From the NCBI GenBank assembly GCA_027922465.2, contig BQMF02000099.1, forward strand, positions 124,001-188,000: a stretch of DNA of 64,000 bases, read 5' to 3'. How positions within the stretch are numbered: position 1 is the stretch's first letter; each line of letters starts with the position of its first letter. Source of the stretch: Turritopsis dohrnii. Lineage: Eukaryota > Cnidaria > Hydrozoa > Anthoathecata > Oceaniidae. Below, one piece after another: positions 34,554 to 45,600 of this stretch. The translations under genes and the position numbers were made by a program. A model generated the notes under the pieces. It did not search any database and was not told the origin of the DNA. It was given only the letters and a program-made list of their open reading frames with translations.

Positions 34554-35246
34554 AAGCCTGGTTTTCTCTGATCGTTTTAAAGCTTAAAACGCAGCGATCT
34601 TAAGCCTTAACACAATTTTAAGGCTTAAAACAAATATCAAAATTTTTGTCTTAACGCTTAAAACATTTTAATTGTTTTAATGAGTTACGTCAATTCCCAG
34701 GAAAGAAAAACATTTGAATAATGAAAAAATATTGGTTCGAGAAAATAAGTCTTCTGACGCTGCAATTTCGGATAAAAGATAAAAAGATAAAATGAAAATA
34801 GATAAAAGGCGTTCGAACAGGACTGGGGACATTCTCGAAAAGCGAAAAAACATATTCACGGTTGAAAAATTCTAGTTCCTTGTCAGTACGTGAAAAATCC
34901 TGAACTCTTTCTTTCTTGATACAACTTTCTCACCAGGGCTTTTTCGCTCTTCTGTTCTTGGTTGCGTTCCTTTTCTTGTAATTATCGTCATACAGAACTG
35001 CTATTGAAAGTGACAAAGCTTTTTGCTGTTTGTTGAGGACCACCATTTTTATTATGTTTTTGATCTGTGTTAAAACAGTTTAGATCAATGATTTTTGATA
35101 TCTATTTTATTGGTTAAATCACTGTTTTAAGCCCTAAGATCAATGATTGTTTTAAGGTTGTTTTGACTACAAAATAGAAAAATGTGTTTTAAGGCTTAAG
35201 ATCGCTGCGTTTTAAGCGTTAAAACGACCAGTGAAAACTAGGCTCT
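34554..35246. mobile_element. Long palindromic MITE, 'GCCTGGTTTTCTCTG' ends
   Basis: Left arm 'gcctggttttctctgatcg' and right arm 'gaccagtgaaaactaggc' are inverted, continuing inward with 'ttaaaacgcagcgatcttaa' and its inverse. TTTTAAG and CTTAAAA motifs are repeated many times in the arms. The interior 34690-35150 has no recognised coding sequence. Absent from copies A and C. Confidence 0.7.
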
Positions 35247-35399
35247 AAAAAATCTTTTAAATAGTTTCTTGAATAGGAAGTGTAATTTTTATGCCTTGTG
35301 CCGTTTCCAAAAACTGTGTACGGAGATGAAGTGAAATTAATTCAAATTTCTCGGTGAAAAAGTGTTTCAACAACCGACGTAGAAGGTACAGCAAGAATA

Positions 35400-36640
35400 A
35401 TTCAAATTATTTGCCATGTTAACTTATAATAAAATGAATAAATAACACAATTTTATTTAAAAGCTTTTCGGCTTACGCCATCTTCAGTAAAAACATAATT
35501 TGAAGAATTAAGGTCTATTTACATATTTACAAGTTAAAAATTCTCATGTGACACCCTTGTGAAATAATTTGAGTAATTTCGTTTCTATTTGTTTATTTAA
35601 TGAAAGGCCATTGATAGCCATAATAGATGCTTCAAGATTTTTCCTATGTCTAAAGTTCTTAGGAGCTGGCAGTAACACTTTCCATTCAAATTTATGATTC
35701 GCATTGTCCCTGAGGTGTTTAGCGTGTCCAGACTCCATTTTGACATCTTCATGTTCTCTCTACCTTACAGACGAATTACGTACAGTCTCATCAACATAAT
35801 TTTCACCACAAACGCACAATCCTTCGTTAATGACACAAGATGGGTGTGGGTTTTTATCCTTTAGAGAAAACAAACTTTTGACTTTTCTAGTGATACATTT
35901 TATTGCAACGTCATACTTGTGCTTGGTAAAAATCAGCTCATATTAATTGCAATAGGGTAATTCAAGCAACAAAAACTCCTTGGGTTGTTCGAAGAAGCCC
36001 TCGGGGATTATCATCTCATTTACATCGGGTAGTTTTGTTTGATCTTTTTGTTTCGTAATCCCGGACACTATTACACTATTAATGAATATTTCTGGCTAGT
36101 CTGCTTCCAAAAACTTTGCACGAATAACCTTCTTTTCTTTTCCAAAGTTTGATGAAATCCGTTCTGCTCTACTGAGATCACTGTTAATACCATTTTGTGT
36201 GTATGTTTTTTTTACTCATGATGACCAATGTGACGTGAGTTTTATATCCTTTCTGTAAACTTCAGTAATGATTTTGTTATCCTTATGAATGAGTTTCGTG
36301 TCAAGGAACTTCACTGGATTGATTTCACAGGTCAGTTTAATGTTTCTATGGTAACTATTCAACATTTAAAACAATGGATCGGGTTGGTCAGATTTACGCT
36401 TGGTGAAGATGTCGTCTACAAATCGTTTATAGAAAGGTGGTTCTCTTGGTGGTACAATGGCATCTCTCTCCATTTTCGTTATGTAAATATTAGAAAAAGT
36501 TACCGATAGAGGTCCTCCCATTGTGCAAAAATTGAGTGTGAAAATGTAAATCTTCAGAAACCATTCTAGCCAAGATATTCCTCAAAAATGAATGCGTAAG
36601 AAAATGTTTTAGAAAAAGCTTTTCTATTTCATTAACAATA
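35400..36640 (-). mobile_element. Penelope-like element remnant with GIY-YIG domain
   Basis: On the minus strand the reverse transcriptase shows 'PPFYKRFVDD' (about 36440-36410), the catalytic motif of Penelope-like elements, then 'KFLDTKL' and 'YRKDIKLTSHWSS'. A GIY-YIG endonuclease part follows ('CVCGENYVDETVRN' near 35820-35780, 'SGHAKHLRDNANHKFEW' near 35733-35685). The end 'gaagatggcgtaagccgaaa' near 35487-35467 is the conserved terminal sequence often seen in this class. Stops break the frame. The flanks match copies A and C, which lack the insertion. Confidence 0.8.
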
Positions 36641-36684
36641 AAATCCTTGTCTAAAAAATAGACAATAGGCCTTACTTGAGCTCA

Positions 36685-36783
36685 TTACTCTTGTTTCCAT
36701 TCATAGCTTCTGTGCCATTCTTCAAGTACTTCTTTTAACCGCTGTCGAATATTATCCGGTATATCTTGCACTATGAATATCTC
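36685..36783 (-). pseudogene. Death-domain exon fragment (copy B)
   Basis: Reads 'DIPDNIRQRLKEVLEEWHRS' on the minus strand and stops at a TAA shortly after, where copies A and C continue for about 20 more residues. The N-terminal half of the exon is also gone. This fragment carries the clearest death-domain signature of the three copies (DI-x-x-L-x-x-W pattern). Confidence 0.6.
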
Positions 36784-37568
36784 GCATTAAAAGTTAAAAA
36801 CAGTTAGTAAGTAAGTAAAAAAAGTAAAGTTTTGATTTGTATTAGGGAACCTTGGCAAAACGTTAATATATAATAATTATGACAATCGTGGCAGATTTTC
36901 GTAGTCCATGTATTGATGGAAATTTGATTTAATCGTCGTGTGATACCCAGAAATCAAATCACTCAAGCAGTTATTACGTAAAGTTCACCTTAGCACAGGA
37001 ACGAAAAAGCATAGTTGATCATCAATCAGATAATAATGAATCAGGGACACAAAAACAGCCTGGTAAAACTTAAGATATTTCTATTCTGCTAAGATGCTGA
37101 GGGACCAAGACTCTGACGGATTCTGTTGCTTTTGTTAGCTACACTGATGTTCTGTCTGTCTTTCAAGGCTTTGTATACTGTGAAAAATTAGGGTTTTTTT
37201 TAAGTTTTCAAATTAACTAAAAACAAAATACAGTGGAACCTCCCTAAAGCGGACACCTACGGGGCCAGAAAAAGTGTCCGCTTTGGAGAGGTGTCCGCTT
37301 TGGAGAGGTTTTCTTTGTTTCGGCAAAAAACGCAACAAAAAATGTACCCCTGCCCCTATTAACACCTCAGATACTTTTTACTCCCCATTAGTAGCCAAGG
37401 AGCCTTTTTAGAATACAATTAAGCCTTAATTTTTTTACTTCAATCCTTTAAGAAAGATAGTTGAAAAATATACGCAGTGAGAGGGGAAACCGTTCAAAAA
37501 GTTTAGGGTAACTTATAAACAACGGGGAAGGGGAAATAAAAAGCAACAGATCTATCACAGCAAGGCAT

Positions 37569-37820
37569 CTACTTTTTCATGAAAAAAGTTGTGATTTTAG
37601 CTTGACGTCTTTTCACAATTTGTAGCTTTTCCATACTTTCAACAACATTTTCAAGTGATTCGCGAAGGTTCTCGTCATCAAATTGATGTGAGAATCGCAC
37701 AACGTGATCTAACACTTGCAATGCCTCCGAAATAGATTTGATGTTTCCAGAATCTTCACCCTCACTACCTTCATTATCTTCACCTTCGTCGCTTGATACA
37801 TCCATGGCTTCGTAAGAAGG
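37569..37820 (-). pseudogene. Tigger transposase C-terminal fragment
   Basis: Acidic stretch 'SSDEGEDNEGSEGEDSG' followed by 'SISEALQVLDHVVRF' and ending 'RRQAKITTFFMKK'. This is the usual tail of Tigger/jerky-type transposases: acidic linker, coiled region and basic terminal motif. The catalytic DDE core and CENP-B-like DNA-binding domain are absent. It begins where the HIRAN-like fragment of the opposite strand starts, marking the internal deletion/capture junction near 37810. Confidence 0.7.
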
Positions 37821-38197
37821 GTGGTTATCATGCATACATGGATAAATGGATTCCAGTCTTAAACGAAAAGTACTCGTGTGTCATCGAAAGTGACAATGAG
37901 CACGATGAATACGCAGTGGCAGTGTTAAATGATGGTCAGACCGTTGGTCATGTGCCCTTAAGACTATCAAAAATTATGTTCATGTTTTTGAAGTTGACAG
38001 CTTCACACATCGAAGTAGAACTCAAGGGAAAGTACGTGAATCGAGGCACAAATTACGGACTTGAAATTCCATGCATGTATCATATCACTGGTCAGGAGCA
38101 AGCTGTCGCTTGGGTTTCCGGAAGAGTAAAGTCGGCAAGCGAAGAACACGAAGACATAGTAAATAGGTGCTTGGACAGAAAGAAAGTAGGAAAATGA
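37793..38197 (+). CDS. HIRAN-like domain fragment carried by the Tigger element
   Basis: The open frame encodes, from about residue 11, 'GYHAYMDKWIPVLNEKYSC', 'ESDNEHDEYAVAV', 'GQTVGHVPLRLSKIM' and 'RGTNYGLEIPCMYHI'. The pattern (glycine-rich start, 'D-x-YAVAV', 'VGHVP') matches the DNA-end-binding HIRAN-like modules often linked to cnidarian and sponge transposable elements. The first ten residues come from the junction and are probably not native. The ancestral role was probably binding DNA. Whether this fragment is a host-gene capture or belongs to the autonomous transposon cannot be decided here. Confidence 0.6.
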   Translation: MIHPWLRKKGGYHAYMDKWIPVLNEKYSCVIESDNEHDEYAVAVLNDGQTVGHVPLRLSKIMFMFLKLTASHIEVELKGKYVNRGTNYGLEIPCMYHITGQEQAVAWVSGRVKSASEEHEDIVNRCLDRKKVGK

Positions 38198-39257
38198 TAA
38201 AATATCACTTTTTTATCCCGAGATTTCTTCTTGTCCGCTTTATAGAGGTTAATTTTAGGCGAAATAGTCGCGCGGGACTTTTAAAAAGTGTCCGCTTTAA
38301 GGAGGTGTCCGCTTTAGAGTGTCCGCTTTGGAGAGGTTTTTTTATAAGAGTTTGTAAGGAAATCGTCCGGTGTAAAATCTTTCGTCCGCCTTAGGGAGGT
38401 GTCCGCCTTAGAGGATGTCCGCTTTAGGGAGGTTCCACTGTAACTAGAAAACCACAAGGCAACATGATTGGTGAGAATGAAGAAAATTTCATATCGCAAA
38501 AACACATATTTGGTTTTGATTTTGCCAGATTAAAAAAATCATCCCAGCAACCAGGTGCTCTAGCATAATTAGTCAAAGTGTGGAGAAGAAAAAATCTTGA
38601 ACTTTTCCTTGATGTTATCTCGCTATCAAAAACATATGCCAAAAGTTTCGGTAGAGTTCATTGGAGAGTTTGAGTTAACAGAACTCAACAAAACTTACTT
38701 TCACTAAATTTATTTAGTTTCCTGCAGACATACAAGTTACTGAGTTTATTGAAGAAAAAAGTTAAATGTTTAAGTTATAAGAAGTTAAAACTTAGTGATT
38801 TTCATGAGCAATCATTACTGCCAACTAGATTAGGATCAAAAGAAAATTTAAAAACAGCTCGAGCAACTATTGTAATTTGGATTTTCATCAACAATAAGTG
38901 AAAATTTTACACAACTATCCACTCCCAAATTAGCAGAAATAGCGTTAATTCAGACACAAAAATTTTCTTTACAGCCTAACCATGATGGGTATGAGATTGA
39001 GGTATTCATTACTGGAAATATTTCGCCCTGAAAAGAAATCCTAATGCCATCCCCATTCAATCCTGTTCAATATGAGTAAAGAAGGCTTTTCTGCTTTCAT
39101 TGCTTTTCTTAATACTGTCAAAGACTATAACTTTTGCAATGTTAGAAGATAGAAATGTTCATATTCCATTAAATAAAACTCTTATAACTGACAGAAAAAT
39201 ATATGTTCATTAAAATACAATTTAGTGATTAATTATGTAAAATATAGATGTATGCAC

Positions 39258-40112
39258 CTTTGTCCTTACATTTTGTAATGTCATTCCCTTTCAGCTTGAT
39301 TTTAGTCAAATCACAAATGTATTCATCAAATGACTTTGAGCCTTGTTCTGGATCTACTTTAAGTAAACACGCCTCTTTATCTAAAAATGCATTACATTTA
39401 ATAAGAAACTTAAAGAATTATATTGAGCAATTTCTTCTAATGTAGAAATATTGGTTAACAAACTTTTGGCTAATGAATTGAAATTGACATAATAGTAATT
39501 GCATTGAATTATAACAACTGAAATTTTATTATGTACTGTTCTGTAGTACGCATTAACAATTTTCCATCATATATGAGTACAAACGCAACTAAACTTACTG
39601 CTGCCAGGCATCTCCAAATACGACATAATGGTTTTTATCAATAATCCAACATTCCCCTCTTGATCATCTTCAAAATGTACTGCTATTAAATTCCAGTTTT
39701 GGAAAACAGGTGAACCAGAAGATCCATGTTCAATATCAGCAAAGTAAAGTAATGAAACTATGCTCTATCTTCGCTATTTTCTGTGTGCTTTTGTCACGTG
39801 GCCTGCCATCGGGATGCTGGTATATAACAACAGGGTCATCGATGTCATATTGTGCACTGAAAATACTTTTCAAAGTATTTTCAACATAGTCTTCATCACA
39901 GCCAATGATAGTAAAATCTAAAACCTGAAAGAAAAAAATTTCCAGTTACAATTACATATTAATACAGTACAGAAAGTAAAGTAAAACTGAAAGTAAGCTA
40001 CTAAACCTTGCCACCAGTTACAAAGTACTTGTCAGGTTTTAATTCAATCTTTTTAATTTCGGATTTTCCATCATAAAAGAATTCTACATTAGCATTAGCA
40101 GCAGCAATTTCT
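39258..40112 (-). pseudogene. Trypsin-like peptidase exons, truncated and frameshifted (copy B)
   Basis: Exons 40112-40007, 39924-39599 and 39380-39258. The first begins mid-exon with 'NSKEIAAANANVEFFYDG', so the catalytic-His motif present in copy A is missing. The second holds 'VLDFTIIG' (Asp) and 'GSSGSPVFQNWNLIAVH' (Ser), but one additional T near 39745 puts a TGA before the serine motif. The region after 'SGSP' lacks the extra base seen in copy A. Phases fit a phase-1 exit to the linker exon 'DKEACLLKVDPEQGSKSF'. Dead, but complementary to copy A for judging the family. Confidence 0.75.
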
Positions 40113-41374
40113 TTACTATTAACCTTTGATGTTATTGGTATACAGTTGCGATATAACGATCCGCATATTCACGATGCTAACCTACCCAAGGACTGGGAAA
40201 CATTGTTTCCTAACGTTAGAAAATTTATCGATGGTAGGTTTCTTATCAGAGCATGATGTAAATTCATATAGTTTTTTTAGATACTATCGGAGCGAGTGTT
40301 ATCTGATTTGTGTAGATAAGTTTAGGTGTCGGACCATTATAATAACCCACCAAGGTACATTAAAAAATGATTTCTTTCTAAGTTTCATTTAGTTTGTTCC
40401 CTGATGTAAAGTTCCCATGTCATAATGACCAATAGAAAATCACCAATTTTGCGAGGGATGCCACAGAATCTAAGCAGGGGATGTCATGATATAATCCGTG
40501 TTGTTATGAATTTTTTTAGTTTTTTTTTTCTGGGGAGGGATAAAAGAATGACTGTTTGCTACCTTGTAATACACTTCCATTTCGTTTCCTTACAGGTGAC
40601 ATGATCAATGAGCCATCACTGCAAAAAGTTGTCTCCCTACCTTCGCTGGCAGGTGTCCACTATCAACATTTCGCTAAAGCGGACGCTTTTGGAAAAGATT
40701 TATACCATGATTTCGTTGCACCGTCACTTAAAACCGACATCTTGACGGAGATCTGGCAACATGGGACCGTTCTTGGTCCGTCATGTGACAGTGCGTGCTG
40801 TGCTGTTAATGATATCGTCAATTTGAATATAACACTAGAGCCACAGAGTTTTCCGTTCGATAACTTTGATGATCATTCGAAATTTTTGGAACCTCCCCAA
40901 AGAAACCGTATGTTTGTGTTGGAGATATCAACCGGGAAGTAGGTTTACTTTCAGTTCAGTTCACACTAAGCGCTTGTTAGCGTTCGTCACCCTAGTATTT
41001 ATTTTCCAAGCTAATAGGAACGACAATCTTCAGTTTGACCAGTGTTTTGTTTATCGTGCTAGTAAAAACTGACGTGAAAAAGTAAATGGATTTGTTGTTC
41101 AAGTCAAAGGTTGCTGTTGTTAAAACATACTGATATTTCTGATGTTTCAGCCACAGCGCAGGAGGCGTTTGAATTGATAAATTGTTTCCGTTTAGATTTA
41201 GTAAACCTTTGACGAGAGATCGTGTTATTTCTTCGACACCTTACTGTAGTTTTCATTCATTTTCAGCCAACACAGTTCAAGCGTGGTGGAGGAACACTCT
41301 GTTTCAAAGATCAAAATATTTGGCAGCAGTTTAGCGGTATTGTTACCAACACAACCCATTGCGACCACTTATGA
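40113..41374 (+). pseudogene. DNase II, 5'-truncated copy
   Basis: Three exons remain: 40113-40233 ('IQLRYNDPHIHDANLPKDW'), 40596-40938 ('AGVHYQHFAKADAFGKDLYH', 'LTEIWQHG', 'DDHSKF') and 41267-41374 ('QFKRGGGTLC' to the stop). GT-AG borders match the intact paralogue at 42602-45963. The signal peptide, first half and first HxK motif are lost at the junction with copy B. A frame change between 'DHSKF' and the 'GDINRE' motif near 40890-40910 is a second lesion. It is the closest relative of the downstream gene, so the two arose by tandem duplication. Confidence 0.85.
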
Positions 41375-42262
41375 AGTCATTTCTATAAGTATATTTCTTG
41401 CAGATTTTGTGTTTACGCCTAAGATATAGATATTTCGTTTTTAAAATGAATCGACTCAGCCTTTCTTCGTCGTCGTGGTCAAGCCCACTTACTATTAAAT
41501 CCTTTTTTAGTAAGCATCCTAGGGGCTAAAAGTAAACCAGACCCAGAGAAATTCCCAAAGAGGTTCTTCCAATCAATGCAAGCGAACTGAAAAAAAGAAC
41601 TCAAAAAGGTTCTTTCGAATTACATGTGACCATAGTGATAAATTTTGATAAGCCAGTCGTAGCTTTTATTTTTTCGATTCGAAGTTTAATATTTTGTGTG
41701 TATGAATGAGATAATCGTTAAGATTTTTACTAATGTATGCAAACATGCACCACCAATTTTCAAACCTTCGTTTTTCAGAGAGCTTTGTCGGTGAACATTC
41801 TTGAAAGGGTTGGCTGTTTTATCTGATGCGCGTACCCCTGGCACGCCAATTTTAAAATCGTCACTTCTTCTTTTATGTTTTGGCGATCTGAAATGAAGCA
41901 GGTCATGAAATACAAAAATTGGATGTGTCGGGAAAAAAAAGGAAGTATGATGAAGTTGAAATGCTTTTGTCCTTTTTATTATAATTGGTTTTTTGGAGAC
42001 CATTTATTTGGTAAGAACTTTATAGAAATTTTGAAAAATACTTTTTAGTCATTAAAATAAAAATGCATTAATATATATATAAAACCAATTTTAAAACTTT
42101 TATAAATTACGATTGCATAGATTTTCCGAACCTTGCACTTTTTTGCAGATTTTATTCGAGATATTGACATTCACATGTTTTTAAACGGATGTTTTTAATG
42201 TATCATACACGAACCTAGAAATAACAATAACAAACGTTTTATTGAAACAGTCTTCTAGAACT
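41375..42262. other. Intergenic region between the DNase II paralogues
   Basis: AT-rich with no recognised family. A minus-strand open frame at 41686-42003 has no homologue I know and is probably chance. Confidence 0.5.
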
Positions 42263-42428
42263 CCAGAGGCGTAGTTAGGGTCAGTCAAAAACACCTGGAG
42301 GAGTTCAACATTATGATATTTCTTTTCAGTCTTAAGTGTCGATTAGGTTACATGCACGCTTTCCTTTTCTACCCTAAATGACTCAACTCTCCTCCACAAA
42401 TTTTGACTGACCTCTGGCTACGCCTCTG
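42263..42428. mobile_element. MITE with 'AGAGGCGTAG' ends
   Basis: 'agaggcgtagttagggtcag' at the left is inverted at the right as 'ctgacctctggctacgcctct'. Inner 'tcaaaa' and 'ttttga' extend the repeat. About 165 bases, non-coding, located just upstream of the complete DNase II gene where it might affect the promoter. Confidence 0.7.
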
Positions 42429-42601
42429 AACTCTCTTGTAACTGGTGTCGAGAAAAGATAATGTTTACATAACACTGTAATCATAATCCCGTTACCTTTG
42501 TCGAAGAGCATAGATAAATCTATATGAATCTAGCGCAGAAGGAAACACATTATTTGGTAGTAGAAAAGACCGTTGCTGTTTCAAGTAATCAGAAGAAGAA
42601 A

Positions 42602-45600
42602 ATGAAGGTTTTGGTTTGTCTTATGCACTTCATGATGGTTGCTTCTCTACATGGACAATTGACTTGTATAGGAGACAATGGAAAACCAGTAGATATGTAA
42701 GTAATTTCGAACAGATAACATTTCAGATTGAAATTACATGGGGAATGAAACGAAATGCACGTCAAATAAACGTTCATTTGCAAGTAAATAAGAATGAGTA
42801 GTTTCTTCAAATGAACTGTTATATGAACACTTTTTTTTTCTTTCATAAGCAATAAGTTTATAAGCAACACTTGTAAATGTTCTCAAAGTTCTTCAGCAGT
42901 ACTATCAAAATCTAAATAAATTAGCAACGTGAAATTTTGAACTGATGCAACACTACTAGCACGTTTTTTGAAATTATTTAGCTAAGTTGTCACACTAGGT
43001 TGCCATACTAGGTTGTATGCAATGAATGAATGGTATGTAATGATTAAAATTTCCTTAACTTTCCACAATTTCCTTAACTTTCCACTTAGATACTTTAATT
43101 AAACAAGTGAAACCAAGGTATTCAAGACGGGACATTATGTGTTATCGATTAATTAAGCAGCACTATAACTAAAAAATGGTCATTTTTTTAGCAACATCAT
43201 TACAAACGTCTGATCTTGATTGCTTGTGGAAAAGAAACTACTGTAGAGCTAAGGGTTGCAACGTGCTGATGTCAGCAATGAGAATTCTTCATTAGAGTAA
43301 TAAAAAAAGATAATGGAAGTAGGATTGAAACAAATTTCAAAATCATAAGCAATAGAGGTAAACAGATTGGCTCTCTCGTGAAGATTTCTTGTAAAAAACT
43401 GCTGACTTTAATTTCATATTCACTAAGTAAGACCGGCTACTATGGCCGTATAAGAATTATGGACCCTATATTCCCTTTATGCTATGGTGCTAAATTTCTA
43501 AGCAACAACATGATCGATCCTTTTGTTTTAGTCTCAGAAAAATAAAAGAAAAATTTCCCATTTCAGGTTTTTGTTGTATAAACTACCAGAATTGGAACAT
43601 GATCCTGTTCCAGAACGTGTCCAGAAAGGTCATGGTTATATATATTTGGATTCCAATAATCCGACATTCCAATTATCAAATTTCGGTATTGACAGTGTGG
43701 ATAGTTGTTCTGCTCTCAAGTTGAATCAATTTGATAGGCGCTACAACAGCAATGCTACCATCAAAACCATTAAGTATATGGATGGGCCTGATAACCAATC
43801 TCATATATTTTATAATGATGAAAAGCCAGGTAAGTATTCAAAGTCATACTTAATTTTTTGGATTAGCATTCGGTATGATGAAACCCCGATTTTATCAATT
43901 GAACCTCTCCCTATTCTGTTACGACACATTTATCAAGGACTTTCCATATGACGTCATTTTAATTCTTCAACACTAGTTATATAGAAAATGCCTTGAATTG
44001 TGTCAGTAAAGTAGTTTTAACTTATTTTAAGCAATTTATCATCTCAATGTCCTTTTATCCTTTATCTTAATTTTTGTCAATACACGAAAAACAGAACAGC
44101 AATACCGACAGTATTCCTTTATGAATATTACTTTATCTCTTACAGAGATAAATTCTGAGAAAGGTCACACAAAAGGAGCTGTAGCGTTCGATAAAGAAAT
44201 CCAGATTTTGGTTAATACATAGCGTACCCAAATACCCAACTTCTGCGTCAGAAGGGTACAGCTACCCGCACAGTGGATACGTATATGGGCAAATGTTTTT
44301 GTGTGTAACCTTCGACTCGACACTTTTCAACGAAATTGGTTTACAACTGCGATACACAAATCCACATATCCGTAGCTCGAATTTACCACATGAATGGGAT
44401 GAGCTGTTTCCAAATATCTATAAATTATTACAAGGTATTTGTTCAACCTCGAATCCAGGGCCTCTCAGACCGCGGCGTATATCCGTATATCTACAAAGCA
44501 AAATACCCTGGCTCCGAGGTTGACTCAACTTCAAACAAACTTCTTAAATTAGTTTTTCCTGAATAATCCTTTACAATTTCGATCACAGATTAAAAGAAAA
44601 CTGTTTTAGTTTAGTTGAGCTCTCACTTCAACAAGCTTTAAATGTTAAAGATTTGGTGACGCTGTAATGCTTTATGTTTTTTTATCTTTTTTATTTTCAG
44701 GAGAAGTTATAAAAGACAAGCCGTTCTATAATATCGCTTCATTGAAATCTTTGGCTGGAGTTGAATACACACACTTTGCAAAATACAATGATTTTCACAA
44801 AGACCTCCACCATGATCTTGTGGCACCATACCGGAAGGAGGACTTACTTACTGAAACCTGGCAACATGGTCACTTGATAGGCTTTTCCTGTAGTAACATC
44901 ACTGTCGAAGATGTGAAGGATATAAACATCGAACTGCCAAATCAGCAAGTTCATTTTCCTACGACGAAAGATCATTCAAAATTTGCTATCACGAAAACTG
45001 ACAGCAAGCCATACATCTGTGTTGGTGATATTAATCGTGAAGTAAGTGTTGAATGTGATATTTTGATTAGCATTTCCATCTATGTTCCAAAAGTTCTATT
45101 ATTCCTTCAGATTTATTACATAAAGAACATTCAATTTATCTCATCCTTATGTTTGTCCTTTTATTGATCAACTTTCTACGATTTTATCTCGGTAACGTCT
45201 ACAAAACGAGTTATGTTCAGAAATTCTCTTTAGTAACAAAGTCATTTGTCGATACTTAAAATGGAGCATTTTACAAAGGTCAACTTAGAGTCAGCCTAAA
45301 GAGAGGAAAAATGCTTTTTCTACCTCTCTACCTTTCAATATATTCAAAAAGAAAAATACGTTTTAGACCTTTTATCTTAATGCCAAAGAAATGACAACTT
45401 GATGTCCTGTTCAACACCGGCCTAATCACAACTCAGTATTGACGGTTGGGGGAAAGGAAAGTCGAACCTCCTGCAACCAACCAAGCTTACAAATAAATAA
45501 TTAATTATTCTTTTTCAATAAGCAGATTCTGTTGGTTAGTCTAAGGGGTGTTCATATGGATAAAATCAGCCCGGCAAACCGGGCTAGCTCGATTTGCCGA

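Larger units (their letters stand above)
37231..38440. mobile_element. Tigger-like element with intact TIRs and TA duplication
   Basis: Terminal repeats 'cagtggaacctccctaaagc' and its inverse, flanked by TA at 37229-37230 and 38441-38442. Copy A (12225-12240) and copy C (58670-58690) show the empty site, where the flanking 'aaacaaaata' and 'actagaaaaccaca' are joined. Subterminal 'gtgtccgctt' motifs are repeated on both arms. Inside are the C-terminus of a transposase (minus strand) and a HIRAN-like fragment (plus strand). Confidence 0.88.
32935..40112 (-). repeat. Duplicated host segment, copy B
   Basis: Same orientation as copies A and C. It is longer because it has gained a MITE (34191-34419), a palindromic element (34554-35246), a Penelope-like element (about 35400-36640) and a Tigger element (37231-38440). 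Its left end near 33020 matches A near 9220 ('tttatcacctt'). Its right end breaks off abruptly in a peptidase exon at 40112. Confidence 0.8.

Noticed and set aside
40556..40942. Independent single-exon gene with its own Met
   Set aside because: It is an internal DNase II exon; the apparent Met lies upstream of the splice acceptor in the intron.
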